DNA of 64,000 bases from Arsenophonus sp048493715 (GCA_048493715.1 JBGDCZ010000010.1:9774-73773); one strand, 5' to 3'. Positions 9,478 to 19,534 are shown, counted from the stretch's first letter. Translations and numbers: made by a program. The notes: a model not told the origin generated them from the sequence alone.

Positions 9478-10281
9478 ATGCATCCAATGCTAACTATTGC
9501 TATACGAGCGGCTCGCCAAGCAGGTAATTTTATTGCTAAAAGCTATGAAAAACCTGATTCTATCGAAATAAGGGCAAAAGGCCAAAATGATTTCGTGACC
9601 AATATTGATAAAAAAGCAGAACAAATTACTATTGAAGTCATCCAAAAATCTTATCCTACTCATACCATTATTACTGAAGAAAGTGGCCATATACTTGGCG
9701 AAAAAAATGATATTCAGTGGGTTATTGATCCCTTGGATGGCACCACCAATTTTACTAAACGCTTACCCCACTTTTCCGTCTCTATCGCGGTGCGTATTAA
9801 CGGCCGTACAGAAGTCGCCGCAATTTATAATCCTATGCTTAACGAGCTATTTACTGCTGTACGTGGGCAAGGAGCACAATTAAACGGTTACCGCCTTCGT
9901 CTAAAAAATACTAATGAATTAGATGGAGCAATTATTGCCACTGGTTTTCCTTTTAAAGCTAAACAACATTCAGCTACTTATATTAATATTGTCAGTAAAC
10001 TATTTAAAAAATGCGCCGATTTTCGCCGTACAGGTTCAGCTGCTTTGGACTTAGCTTATGTTGCTGCTGGTCGCGTCGATGCTTTTTTTGAGATTGGCTT
10101 AAAACCTTGGGATTTTATGGCCGGAGAACTATTAGTGCGCGAAGCAGGCGGAATTGTCACTGACTTTGTTGGTGGCCATAACTATATCTCTTCAGGCAAT
10201 CTGTTGGTAGGCAGTCCACGTCTAGTGAAAAAAATGGTGCCAGAAATACAGACTGAGTTAACCGATCTACTAAAATGCTAA
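9478..10281 (+). CDS. suhB: SuhB, inositol-1-monophosphatase family / rRNA antitermination factor
   Basis: A 267-residue protein beginning MHPMLTIAIRAARQAG. It has the metal-binding ITEESG, the WVIDPLDGTTNF signature and the C-terminal WDFMAGELLVREAGG motif of lithium-sensitive phosphatases. In enterobacteria SuhB also joins the Nus antitermination complex on rRNA operons. Its position divergent from trmJ is conserved. Confidence 0.96.
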   Translation: MHPMLTIAIRAARQAGNFIAKSYEKPDSIEIRAKGQNDFVTNIDKKAEQITIEVIQKSYPTHTIITEESGHILGEKNDIQWVIDPLDGTTNFTKRLPHFSVSIAVRINGRTEVAAIYNPMLNELFTAVRGQGAQLNGYRLRLKNTNELDGAIIATGFPFKAKQHSATYINIVSKLFKKCADFRRTGSAALDLAYVAAGRVDAFFEIGLKPWDFMAGELLVREAGGIVTDFVGGHNYISSGNLLVGSPRLVKKMVPEIQTELTDLLKC

Positions 10282-10457
10282 CAATCACTATTAAATAGTA
10301 ATTGGCAATGTTTTTCTAACCAATAAAATTATGGCGAGTATCTGCTATTTTGACAGCCGCCATAAATTGCTGAAGGCTCAAATCCCACCAGCAAGCCATT
10401 ATTAACTAATATAACCGACCATAATATTTTTCACTAGTTGCTCTTATAGTCGGTGAT

Positions 10458-10738
10458 CTATCTGGCAATTGTTATATTAATATGAACGTCCTGATTAGGA
10501 TCACCAGACGCTTTAACGGCGTCATCTGCATAGCTGTTAGCTGAGCTTCCTTTTCATCTTCGGCCCAAACAAACTTATCAAATAAATCCATTTGTTTATT
10601 TTGATAACTGTGCCAACCGTAACACATATAGTGCTTATCTTTTTTGTCATTGGCCACAATTACCATCGAAGGGAACAAAATTGAAATCATATAAGTAATT
10701 GATAATACTTTTAAACTACGTTTTACCGGATAATTCAT
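10458..10738 (-). pseudogene. Unrecognised small secreted protein, probably frameshifted near its end
   Basis: The open frame from 10738 codes for a signal-peptide-like start (MNYPVKRSLKVLSITYMISI then LFPSMVIVAND) and a mature part with DKHYMCYGWHSYQNKQMDLF and DKFVWAEDEKEAQ. Downstream the frame turns into a basic, unconvincing tail. A neighbouring frame offers the natural-looking NSYADDAVKASGDPNQDVHI and NITIAR with a stop at 10458-10460. I infer one indel near 10530. I do not recognise the family. Export to the periplasm is likely if it is made. Confidence 0.5.
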
Positions 10739-11293
10739 TTCAACTTCCCAGGGTTTAATAACACCTAATTAGTAGATGAGCTTATTTATTATACGTTTAG
10801 TTTAATAATTTAAATTGCAATGATGTAAATGACAAAACAAATGATAATCACTTCTATAAGATTTTTAATATAATTTTGTAATAATTATATAAAAAAATGA
10901 TATTAAGTTACAGGATTGTTAAATTAATTTTCCAGTAGCAACAATAGATAGCGATTGATAAGCCATGACGTCAATATAGTTAATTTTTATGTTTAAAATA
11001 ATTTATCCGCTAGCCAAAGTAATTTGTATAATATGCTGTTTAGCTAACAAACTCTTTATGCCAACGTAGCTGGCATGATTTAATTAATAATCTGTTAGTT
11101 ATTAAACTGATGAGTAATTATGATGTTAAGAGAATATGAAATTACTATTTGATAACCAAGGAGTATTTTAATGATTGTCGAGATGGTTAAGTTTTAATAT
11201 AAAAATTTTTATCTACCTAGTCGGTTAATATTTATCTGTTATCCAATTTAATCACACAAATTTAACTTACTTGTTCGTCTACCCTGTCTAACT
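10739..11293. other. Intergenic, no gene recognised
   Basis: About 550 A+T-rich bp. In E. coli yfhR and csiE lie around here; no frame I can read resembles them. A 9-codon open frame at 11171-11197 has an AAGGAG box 7 nt upstream, and a short inverted repeat (ATGCCA/TGGCAT) is near 11060. Neither is convincing as a gene. Confidence 0.45.
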
Positions 11294-12443
11294 TTAATTA
11301 GGTAGCTTTTCCCTCGGTCGAATAAATAGCGCTGGAATGGCAATCAATACCATTAACTAAAAAGCCCAGTTATGGTGAAAAGGTAAGTGTTCATAAACAA
11401 AACCCACTATAATTGTCACTACCGCTAAACCGCCACCTAGCCCTAACGACGAATAAAATGCTTGTAGACGAATGAATTCGCTGTCGCTACGTGCACTAAT
11501 AAAACGCATTGCCGCCAGATAACAAACAGTAAAAGTGCTACTATGTAAAAGTTGGCTAACTATCAGTACCGGTAAAGCGGTAAAACTAGCCATTAATCCC
11601 CAACGAATGATAGCGCAACTAGCTGATAACAATAATAACCCACTCGCCTGCCAATGGCGAAAAACAGCATAGCTAAAAATAAACATAATAACTTCAGCAA
11701 CAATACTTAAAGCCCATAACAGGCCGATAATAGCATCGGAATAACCCACTTCTTTCCAATAAAGTGAAGAAAAGCCATAATAAACTGCATGAGAACCCTG
11801 CAATAAAGTAATGCACAATAAAAAACGCCAGGCCGAACGATCCGCCAATAACTGTTGCAAAGATATATTGGAATTAGAGAGCTGGTGAGCAGCGGCATTT
11901 GGCATAACAGTAGGTTGCAATAACATCGTAAGTAGCATAATAATTATGCTAATAAGTAATGCATAGATAATTATTTTATGTCCCCAACTATCGGCTAAAT
12001 AACCGACTAAAGAAGAACTAACAATAAACGCAATAGAGCCCCAAACTCTCACTTTGCCATAATCAAATATTAACTGTTTTTACCAAGTAACAGCTAATGC
12101 ATCGGTTAAAGGTATCATTGGTGAAAAAAAGAGATTAAAACCCAACATGATAAATAATAACCATAACCACTGTGAACTGACTGCAAATCCAAAAGCAAAG
12201 ATCAGTGCTATCATCGCCAAAAAACGCAAAATGGGAATTAAGTAACCGGCTTCTTTCACTATTGGGGTGATCATTAAAGAACCCGTAAAACGCGCTATAA
12301 GACCGGCGGCTAAATAAGATACCAATCATATCAGCCTCAAGCCCTTCACTATTTAACCAAATTGCAATAATAGGGCAAAAAAATAGCTGAAGTAATCTAA
12401 CGCCAGCCAATGCGTCGATGGAATAATCATTATTTATACCCAT
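11294..12443 (-). pseudogene. hcaT: HcaT-type MFS transporter (3-phenylpropionate transporter family), broken
   Basis: The pieces align in order with E. coli HcaT. Near the N-terminus are CPIIAIWLNSEGLEADMIGI and then LIARFTGSLMITP in another frame. FNLFFSPMIPLTDALAVTW comes next, followed by a gap, and RVWGSIAFIVSSSLVGYLAD opens a long C-terminal frame (12052-11357). That frame ends in TAG where E. coli has Trp, and the tail LMVLIAIPALFIRPREKL follows in frame to the stop at 11294. There are at least two frameshifts and one nonsense codon. The first helix is also poor. The position between suhB and glyA is conserved. Confidence 0.88.
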
Positions 12444-12456
12444 TTACTAATCAATG

Positions 12457-12493
12457 TAAAAAGCCCGCTTAAGTTAACAACTAAGACGGGCTT
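12457..12493 (-). terminator. Rho-independent terminator of glyA
   Basis: On the minus strand AAGCCCGTC...GCGGGCTT forms a strong stem (plus-strand arms 12461-12467 and 12487-12493), followed by TTTTT. It sits about 30 bp after the glyA stop. Confidence 0.85.
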
Positions 12494-12519
12494 AAACGGA
12501 TAACTAAATTTTAACTAAC

Positions 12520-13773
12520 TTATGCATAAACAGGAAATTTCTGACAAATCGACAATACTTTTTGTTTTACATTTTGGATCACGCTTTCATCATCAATCCT
12601 ATCCAAAATATCACATATCCAGTTTGCCAATTCAGCCGCATCTTTTTCTTTAAAGCCACGGCGGGTAATGGCAGGAGAACCAATACGAATACCTGAAGTG
12701 ACAAACGGGCTTTTCGGATCATTCGGCACACTATTTTTATTCACGGTAATATTGGCACGACCCAGCGCAGCATCTGCCGCTTTACCAGTGATCGATTTAT
12801 CCACTAAATCTAATAAAAATAAATGGTTCTCGGTACCACCAGAGACCACCTTGTAACCGCGTTTAATAAAAACCTCAACCATCGTTTTAGCATTTTTAGC
12901 AACTTGTTGTTGATAGATTTTAAATTCAGGCTCCATCGCTTCTTTAAGTGCCACAGCTTTACCAGCAATAACATGCATTAAGGGGCCACCCTGTGCGCCT
13001 GGGAATACAGCGGAATTGAGTTTTTTATAGAACTCCTTATCACCACCCTTAGCCAAAATTAAACCACCGCGAGGGCCGGCTAATGTTTTGTGGGTAGTTG
13101 TGGTCACGACATGGGCATGAGGCACAGGATTAGGATAAACACCGGCAGAGATCAAACCTGCAACATGTGCCATATCAACAAATAAATAAGCACCAATACT
13201 ATCCGCAATTTGACGTATTTTAGCCCAGTCTACAACGCCTGAGTAAGCAGAAAAGCCACCAATAATCATTTTAGGTTGATATTTTTGTGCCTGAGTCTCA
13301 ATATCGTCGTAATCAATTTTACCATTTTCATCAATACCATAAGGAACGATATTATAAAGCTTCCCAGAAAAATTGACTGGGGAACCATGGGTTAAATGAC
13401 CACCATGCGCCAAATTCATCCCTAATACCGTATCACCCGGTTGCAATAAAGCCATATAAACCGCAGCATTAGCTTGCGAACCTGAATGTGGCTGAACGTT
13501 AGCAAAATCTGCATCAAATAATGTTTTCGCGCGCTCAATCGCTAGTTGTTCAACAATATCAACATATTCACAACCACCATAATAACGCTTGCCCGGATAA
13601 CCTTCGGCGTATTTATTAGTAAGCTGAGAACCTTGAGCTTGCATAACTCTTGGACTGGTATAATTTTCTGAAGCGATTAATTCAATATGCTCTTCCTGAC
13701 GCTTAACTTCATTTTCCATCGCCTGCCATAGTTCTTGGTCATAATCTGCAATACTCATTTCACGCTTTAACAT
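12520..13773 (-). CDS. glyA: Serine hydroxymethyltransferase
   Basis: At 417 residues it has the exact E. coli length. The N-terminus is MLKREMSIADYDQELWQAME and the C-terminus FPVYA. The PLP-lysine motif VVTTTTHKTLAGPRGG is present. It converts serine and tetrahydrofolate to glycine and 5,10-methylene-THF, the main one-carbon source for purine (see purL), thymidylate and methionine synthesis. It diverges from the broken hmp gene, as glyA/hmp do in E. coli. Confidence 0.98.
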   Translation of the reverse strand: MLKREMSIADYDQELWQAMENEVKRQEEHIELIASENYTSPRVMQAQGSQLTNKYAEGYPGKRYYGGCEYVDIVEQLAIERAKTLFDADFANVQPHSGSQANAAVYMALLQPGDTVLGMNLAHGGHLTHGSPVNFSGKLYNIVPYGIDENGKIDYDDIETQAQKYQPKMIIGGFSAYSGVVDWAKIRQIADSIGAYLFVDMAHVAGLISAGVYPNPVPHAHVVTTTTHKTLAGPRGGLILAKGGDKEFYKKLNSAVFPGAQGGPLMHVIAGKAVALKEAMEPEFKIYQQQVAKNAKTMVEVFIKRGYKVVSGGTENHLFLLDLVDKSITGKAADAALGRANITVNKNSVPNDPKSPFVTSGIRIGSPAITRRGFKEKDAAELANWICDILDRIDDESVIQNVKQKVLSICQKFPVYA

Positions 13774-13995
13774 TTACTTCTCCTGACTCAGCCACATTTT
13801 AAATCGCTATTCAACTAAATAAATACCACACAGTGTAAACTCTTTTGGCTGACTGAGATAGCCTCAATATAAAAATTACGCAAACGATTGCTATATACCT
13901 ATTATCGTTCAATAGCGATTTTATCGATAACAAAAATCCGCTAACTCAATCTCATTTTTACAATTAATAGTTTACTTTTAACAGGAAACAATTTT

Positions 13996-14018
13996 AAGTT
14001 GCATTCAAAGTACAACTT
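13996..14018. promoter_or_regulatory. NsrR-type operator upstream of hmp
   Basis: The 23-bp imperfect palindrome AAGTTGCATT-CAA-AGTACAACTT fits the 11-1-11 pattern recognised by the nitric-oxide sensor NsrR. It lies about 30 bp before the hmp start and about 220 bp upstream of glyA. It is still intact although its main target is a pseudogene. Confidence 0.65.
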
Positions 14019-14047
14019 AAAGACCTTGGCTAAAATTTGAAATTTAT

Positions 14048-15235
14048 ATGATTGACTCAAACTATCGTGACCGTCAAATCAACTATTCCTCTCATTGTCT
14101 CCACCGGCCCCAAATTAACTGCTCATTTTTATCAACGTATGTTTCAGCATGACCATGAATTAAAAGATATTTTCAACATGAGTCACCAGACTAACGGTGA
14201 ACAAAGAGAAGCTTTATTTAATGCCATCTGTGCCTATGCAACCAATATTGACAATGTTTCTGCCTTACTACCGGCCGTGGAAAAAATCGCTCAAAAACAT
14301 GCTAGTTTGAATATAAAACCTGAACATTATCTGATTGTGGGTGAACATCTTTTAAATACCATTGATGAGCTGTTTCAAACAGGAAAAGAAATTATAATTG
14401 CCTGGACTAAAGCTTTTCGTGTGCTAGCCGATATCTTTATTAACCGCGAAGAGCAGATCTAATAAAAATAATGAACAGTGTACCGGAGGTTGGCGTGGTT
14501 TACGTCACTTCAAAGTGGCTAAAAAGATCCCTCGTAGCGAAACCATCACCAGTTTTCAATTTATTCCAGAAGATGGTAAAGAGGTTGTAGATTTTTTACC
14601 TGTACAATATTTAACCATTTATTTACAGGATAATGAAAAACTAACTAATCAACAAATTCGGCAATACTCATTAACCAATGTGCCCAATGGCAAAAGTTAT
14701 TGTATTGTCGTAAAATGTAAAGAAAAAGGAATTGTTTGCAATTATCTCCACAATAATATAAAAGAAGGTTATATCGTCAAACTGACGCCCCCTGCGGTGA
14801 TTTTTTTTACCGTTAATGCCGATACACCAGTAACCCTAATCTCAGCCGGTGTCGGCTTAACGCCGATGATAAGCATGTTGGAAAAGCTACTTCAGCAGCA
14901 ATATCAAGCACCACTGAATTGGCTCCATGCAACAGAACATAGTGGACCTCGTGCTTTTGCTGAGGGATAAATTAACCGACTTTAGCCATGCTTTCAGTGC
15001 TGTTTGGTACAACGATCCACGCGAGCAAGACACGCAACAGTATCAATACCAAGGATTAATGGAGCTGGCCAAAGTAAAGGAGCAACTTGATATTAAAAAT
15101 ATGCATTATTACTTATGTGGTCCTGTCAACTTTATGCAATTTATTGCCAGACAGTTGCTTACCTTGGGTGTAACAACTAGTTACATCCAATGTGAGTGTT
15201 TTGGGCCACATAAAGTTATCGAGGGAAATGCATAA
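14048..15235 (+). pseudogene. hmp: Flavohemoprotein Hmp (nitric oxide dioxygenase), broken
   Basis: The globin domain is readable (TVKSTIPLIVSTGPKLTAHF, FNMSHQTNGEQREALFNAI, and GEHLLNTIDE). A base is lost at EEQI, where the family continues IYNEN, giving tandem TAA stops near 14460. The FAD domain follows in another frame (IRQYSLTNVPNGKSY, VTLISAGVGLTPMISML). A second shift near 14965 leads to the C-terminus YYLCGPVNFMQFIARQLL and CECFGPHKVI. The ATG at 14048 is itself out of frame with the globin part, so three lesions are visible. Confidence 0.93.
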
Positions 15236-15269
15236 CAACAACCAAAACCATTACTAATACCAGATAAGT

Positions 15270-15338
15270 GGTAACAGGTGGGACAGAAAGTTACAGATTC
15301 CATATCAACTCCTTTGTAATTTTCGACCATCTGTTACC
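15270..15338. repeat. Long-loop inverted repeat downstream of glnB
   Basis: GGTAACAGGTGG at 15270-15281 is mirrored by CCATCTGTTACC at 15327-15338 (11 of 12 pairs) around a 45-nt loop, just after the glnB stop. It lacks a clean T run. It could be a terminator or an mRNA 3' structure. Confidence 0.4.
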
Positions 15339-15346
15339 CTCACAAG

Positions 15347-15685
15347 TCAGATAGCCGCTTCATCTTGCTCGCCGGTTCGAATACGGATCACATGAGCAAT
15401 ATCATAAACAAAAATTTTACCATCACCAATTTTTCCCGTTTGCGCCGTCTGTGTTATTGTCTCGACACAACTGTCAACAATATCGTCCGGAACAACAATT
15501 TCGATTTTTACCTTAGGCAAAAAATCGACCATATATTCTGCGCCGCGATAAAGTTCGGTATGACCTTTTTGGCGCCCAAACCCTTTTACTTCCGTAACTG
15601 TCATGCCGGTTATACCAACATCAGCTAAAGCCTCTCTTACATCATCCAACTTGAAAGGTTTGATAATTGCATCAATTTTTTTCAT
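15347..15685 (-). CDS. glnB: PII nitrogen regulatory protein GlnB
   Basis: 112 residues from the second ATG (MKKIDAIIKPFKLDDVREAL), the E. coli start; one more Met codon lies directly upstream. The T-loop with the uridylylated Tyr is GHTELYRGAEYMVDF. The protein is a trimeric sensor of 2-oxoglutarate and ATP that acts on NtrB and GlnE. It lies 15 bp after nadE in the same direction, so glutamine-dependent NAD synthesis and nitrogen sensing are probably co-transcribed. Confidence 0.97.
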   Translation of the reverse strand: MKKIDAIIKPFKLDDVREALADVGITGMTVTEVKGFGRQKGHTELYRGAEYMVDFLPKVKIEIVVPDDIVDSCVETITQTAQTGKIGDGKIFVYDIAHVIRIRTGEQDEAAI

Positions 15686-15700
15686 CAAGTTATCCTATTA

Positions 15701-17329
15701 TCACCAGTTTTTACGACCAAAGCCTGACGTAACTGGGTAACGTCTGTCTTTATTGAAATTCCGAACTGTAACCCGTGGACCGAGCGGTGCTTGACGTCGT
15801 TTATATTCATTAATATCAACTAGTTTGATCACCTTACGTACCGTTGCTTCATCAAAGCCTGCTGTGACTAATTCACTGACCGATTTATCCTGTTCAACAT
15901 AACCTTCAAGGATCGCATCCAGTACATTATAAGGGGGTAAACTATCCTGATCGAGCTGCCCTGGCGCTAATTCGGCCGAAGGCGGCCGCTCAAGCACTCG
16001 CTGTGGGATCACAGGTGAAATCGTATTACGATATTTTGCCAACTCAAAAACTAACGTCTTCGGTACATCTTTAAGCACCGCAAAACCGCCGGCCATATCC
16101 CCATAAAGGGTAGTATAACTCACAGCAGATTCACTCTTGTTACTGGTGGTTAATACTAAACGTCCACTTTTATTCGATATTGCCATCAAAATAATAGCTC
16201 GACAGCGCGCCTGCAAATTTTCTTCGGTTATATCTCTATCCGTATCTGCAAATAACGGTAATGGTGATAAACCGGCCATAAAGGCATCATACATAGCTTC
16301 AATCGATACTATCACAAATTCAATATCTAACAATGCTGCCTGTTCTCTGGCATCGTGGATGCTCATCTCAGCCGTATATTTAAAAGGCATCATTACTGCC
16401 TGAACTTTATCTTTTCCCAACGCATCTACTGCAATTGCCAGCGTTAATGCAGAATCGATTCCGCCAGAAAGCCCCAAAACAACACCAGAAAAGCCATTCT
16501 TATTAATATAGTCACGAGTTGCCATGACTAAAGCTTCATAAACCTGAGCGGTGGATGATAAAGTTTTTGCTAAATTAGCCACTGGCAGCGGCTGACAATC
16601 ATTAAATTTACACTGTACTACTTGCTCAGCAAACTGAGCCAAATAATGAGTTACCTCACCCTGGTCATTAAATACTTTTGAGCCACCATCAAATATGAGC
16701 TCATCTTGCCCACCAACCTGATTTAAATAGACAATTGGCAAGTGGGTTCTTTGACTATGAGATTTCAATAATGCTGCACGGATATAGGGTTTTTCACGAT
16801 TATAAGGTGAAGCATTAATGATAATCAGGAGATCAGCCCCTTCAGCGTTAATTGCATCAACTGGCTCATCACACCAAACATCTTCACAAATTAAAAAACC
16901 TAGCTTATAACCTTTAAAAAATAATACACAGGTTTCGTGACCAGAATGAAAATAGCGCTTCTCATCAAAAACCCCATAATTAGGCAATTGTTGTTTAAAA
17001 TAACGCACTACTATTTGACCTTGCCAGAAAAATGACAATGCATTATAACATTTTCCATTTTGCTGCCATGGATGACCAACAACAATTGCTATGGTGTAAC
17101 TAGCGTCTTTCAGGCGATCAAGCTGCTTAGTACAGCGTTGGTAAAAATCTTGGCGAAAAAGTAAATCTTCTGGCGGATAGCCGGTTAAAGCCAATTCAGA
17201 AAACAGAATAAGATCAGCACCCTGTTGCTGTTGAGCCTTAGCTTGCTGCAACATGCGTTCACAGTTGCCTTCAATATCACCTACCAGCCAATTTAATTGA
17301 GCCAGTGCAATATTCAGCGTTCGGTTCAT
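15701..17329 (-). CDS. nadE: Glutamine-dependent NAD+ synthetase
   Basis: A 542-residue two-domain enzyme. Residues 1 to about 250 form a nitrilase-type glutaminase (Glu in FSELALTGYPPED, Cys in LGFLICEDVWCDEP). The rest is the synthetase with the ATP loop VVLGLSGGIDSALTLAIAVD. It amidates deamido-NAD using glutamine. E. coli K-12 has only the short ammonia-dependent form at another locus; the long form beside glnB is known in other enterobacteria, as I recall. There is no lesion. Confidence 0.95.
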   Translation of the reverse strand: MNRTLNIALAQLNWLVGDIEGNCERMLQQAKAQQQQGADLILFSELALTGYPPEDLLFRQDFYQRCTKQLDRLKDASYTIAIVVGHPWQQNGKCYNALSFFWQGQIVVRYFKQQLPNYGVFDEKRYFHSGHETCVLFFKGYKLGFLICEDVWCDEPVDAINAEGADLLIIINASPYNREKPYIRAALLKSHSQRTHLPIVYLNQVGGQDELIFDGGSKVFNDQGEVTHYLAQFAEQVVQCKFNDCQPLPVANLAKTLSSTAQVYEALVMATRDYINKNGFSGVVLGLSGGIDSALTLAIAVDALGKDKVQAVMMPFKYTAEMSIHDAREQAALLDIEFVIVSIEAMYDAFMAGLSPLPLFADTDRDITEENLQARCRAIILMAISNKSGRLVLTTSNKSESAVSYTTLYGDMAGGFAVLKDVPKTLVFELAKYRNTISPVIPQRVLERPPSAELAPGQLDQDSLPPYNVLDAILEGYVEQDKSVSELVTAGFDEATVRKVIKLVDINEYKRRQAPLGPRVTVRNFNKDRRYPVTSGFGRKNW

Positions 17330-17357
17330 AGAACTGCATTCTCCAGACTAATAAAAA

Positions 17358-18695
17358 TTATTCTTTAAAATCATTAGCATCCAGTTCATGTCTGGCTAAT
17401 AACTTATAAAACTCAGTTCGATTGCGACCAGCCATACGAGCTGCTTGGGTAACATTACCTTTGGTCATTTGTAACAATTTGCGTAAATAATTAAGCTCAA
17501 ATTGATTGCGTGCTTCAACAAAAGTAGGTAGTGCAGTATTCTCGCCTTGTAGTGCTTGAATGACTAATGCTTCACTAATAACCGGGGCCGTTGTTAATGC
17601 AACGCACTGCTCTATAACATTTACTAATTGCCTTACATTACCCGGCCAACTAGCCGCCATTAAACATTTCATTGCATCCTTTGATAGACTACGCACAAAA
17701 GGTTTATGACGTTTTATTGATTCCCTTAACAAATGATTGGCTAATAAAGGAATATCCTCTGAACGCTCATTCAGAGTGGGAATTTTGATATTTACCACGT
17801 TCAAACGATAATAGAGATCTTCGCGAAATTCATTTTTTTCCATTGCCTTTGGTAAATCGTGATGGGTTGCTGAAATAATTCGAACATCAATATCCAAATC
17901 ACGGTTACTACCTAAAGGACGCACTTTACGTTCTTGCAAAACCCGTAATAGTTTTACCTGCAGTGACAACGGCATATCACCTATTTCATCAAGAAATAAT
18001 GTCCCACCTTGTGCTGCCAAAAACAAACCTTCACGATGAGTAACCGCCCCGGTAAAAGCTCCCTTAGCATGACCAAAAAGCTCAGATTCTAAAAGCTGCT
18101 CTGGTAAAGCACCACAGTTAATCGCAATAAAAGGCTTTTTAGCTCTGGGACTCGCACGATGAATTGCTCGTGCTAACACTTCTTTACCAGTACCACTTTG
18201 CCCATTTATCAATACACTAACATCAGACTGCGCGACCATACGTGCCTGTTCTAATAGACGAAGCATAATTGGGCTGCGGGTGACAATTTCCTCACTCCAA
18301 TTCTTGTCAGAAACAGAAATTGACATAGCCAAAACTTCACCAATTGCTTTATAAAGAGCATCACGATCAACAGGTTTGGTGAGAAAACTCGCTACTCCTC
18401 TTTGTGTTGCAGCTACCGCATCCGGAATTGAGCCATGAGCAGTTAAAATAATCACCGGCATACCTGGCTGTTGTTTCTGTATCTTAGCGAAAAGCGCCAT
18501 GCCATCCATTTCATCCATGCGCAAATCGCTAATAACCAGATCAATCTTATCTTTTGCTAAAATTTTTAGCGCATCAACACCATTTTCTGCGGTAATAACT
18601 TTAAATCCTTCACTAGTTAGGCGCATACCCAATAATTTCAGCAGACCGGGATCATCATCCACTAAAAGTAGGTTTACTGATTTATGCACTGTCAT
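17358..18695 (-). CDS. glrR: GlrR (QseF), sigma54-dependent response regulator
   Basis: 445 residues in three domains. The receiver opens VNLLLVDDDPGLLKLLGMRL with the phospho-Asp in DLVISDLRMDEMDG. The AAA+ activator carries Walker A GQSGTGKEVLARAI and the sigma54 loop ESELFGHAKGAFTGAVTHRE. The Fis-type HTH is at the end (GNVTQAARMAGRNRTEFYKL). In enterobacteria it activates glmY from a sigma54 promoter, and candidate sites for it lie at 21564-21679. Its start overlaps the stop of qseG by 4 bp. Confidence 0.97.
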   Translation of the reverse strand: MTVHKSVNLLLVDDDPGLLKLLGMRLTSEGFKVITAENGVDALKILAKDKIDLVISDLRMDEMDGMALFAKIQKQQPGMPVIILTAHGSIPDAVAATQRGVASFLTKPVDRDALYKAIGEVLAMSISVSDKNWSEEIVTRSPIMLRLLEQARMVAQSDVSVLINGQSGTGKEVLARAIHRASPRAKKPFIAINCGALPEQLLESELFGHAKGAFTGAVTHREGLFLAAQGGTLFLDEIGDMPLSLQVKLLRVLQERKVRPLGSNRDLDIDVRIISATHHDLPKAMEKNEFREDLYYRLNVVNIKIPTLNERSEDIPLLANHLLRESIKRHKPFVRSLSKDAMKCLMAASWPGNVRQLVNVIEQCVALTTAPVISEALVIQALQGENTALPTFVEARNQFELNYLRKLLQMTKGNVTQAARMAGRNRTEFYKLLARHELDANDFKE

Positions 18696-19534
18696 TGGAG
18701 ATTTTCTCCACTTTTGTAAACCTGATGAGACTCTTCAGCTACACCTGTCGTTTTTGACTCTGCGCTATTTAGGGTGGAATTGGCACTACTTTTATCTATT
18801 TTTGCATTGGAAACAGCTTGTTCCTGCTTACGTGAAGAAAGTTGCCGTTCAATATCGGTCAGATTTTCCAACTTGCGTGAGACAACATTTAATTCATAAG
18901 TTAGATGAGCATTTTGTTCTACTAAACGATCAAGTTTATTATCGCTTTCTTGCTGTAAACGTAAATATTTTGCATTTGCTTCTTCATTATTAATAATCTG
19001 TATTTGGCTTTCACTCCATAATTCCAATAATGGCCGAACAGGAGAAGGAAACTGCAAACTATATATATTTAGATCATCAATCATTTTACGCCGGGCAACG
19101 GTTGTTGGTTCAGCAACATCGAGTAAAATACTATGACGAAAAACGTTCTCCCAATTAATTAACTGGATCGTTTTAGCCATGATAAGGGCTTGCTCTTTAT
19201 TCAATCGATTAGCGCAATCTATCATTCGCAACCAGTAAAGCGGATTATCTGCAGCATTGGCACTATCTATATTCCATATTTTTTCACAACTTACATAGCG
19301 GTAATCCGTTATACGTTCTTCTATTGGTACAGATTCATTTATCATATCCAGGGGTAATGGATGGTGAGATTTACTACAAGCTATTAATAAAAAGGGCAAA
19401 AAAAGTGCTGCTAATTTTATTTTCCATTTAATGGAAAAATATTCCCCACAGTTTGGCCTCGCAAATGCAATATAGCATGTTTTCCGCATCATTCCTGCGG
19501 GTATTGGGGTGTTGTAATTAGACCAATTTGGCAT
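18692..19534 (-). CDS. qseG: QseG (GlrX/YfhG), outer-membrane lipoprotein of the GlrKR system
   Basis: 280 codons open; the true start is uncertain because the lipoprotein signal (FLPFLLIACSKS, Cys near residue 53) lies unusually deep, so a start near the MMRK at residues 15-16, or later, is likely. The mature part matches E. coli QseG: NPLYWLRMIDCANRLNKEQA, then a coiled-coil stretch ending VSRKLENLTDIERQLSSRKQ. It sits between glrK and glrR with 1-4 bp overlaps. In the family it links the envelope to the GlrK sensor. Confidence 0.9.
   Translation of the reverse strand: MPNWSNYNTPIPAGMMRKTCYIAFARPNCGEYFSIKWKIKLAALFLPFLLIACSKSHHPLPLDMINESVPIEERITDYRYVSCEKIWNIDSANAADNPLYWLRMIDCANRLNKEQALIMAKTIQLINWENVFRHSILLDVAEPTTVARRKMIDDLNIYSLQFPSPVRPLLELWSESQIQIINNEEANAKYLRLQQESDNKLDRLVEQNAHLTYELNVVSRKLENLTDIERQLSSRKQEQAVSNAKIDKSSANSTLNSAESKTTGVAEESHQVYKSGENLQ

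Noticed and set aside
11171..11197. Nine-codon frame with a good ribosome site as a leader peptide
   Set aside because: No downstream gene on that strand and no attenuator structure; probably a relic or coincidence.
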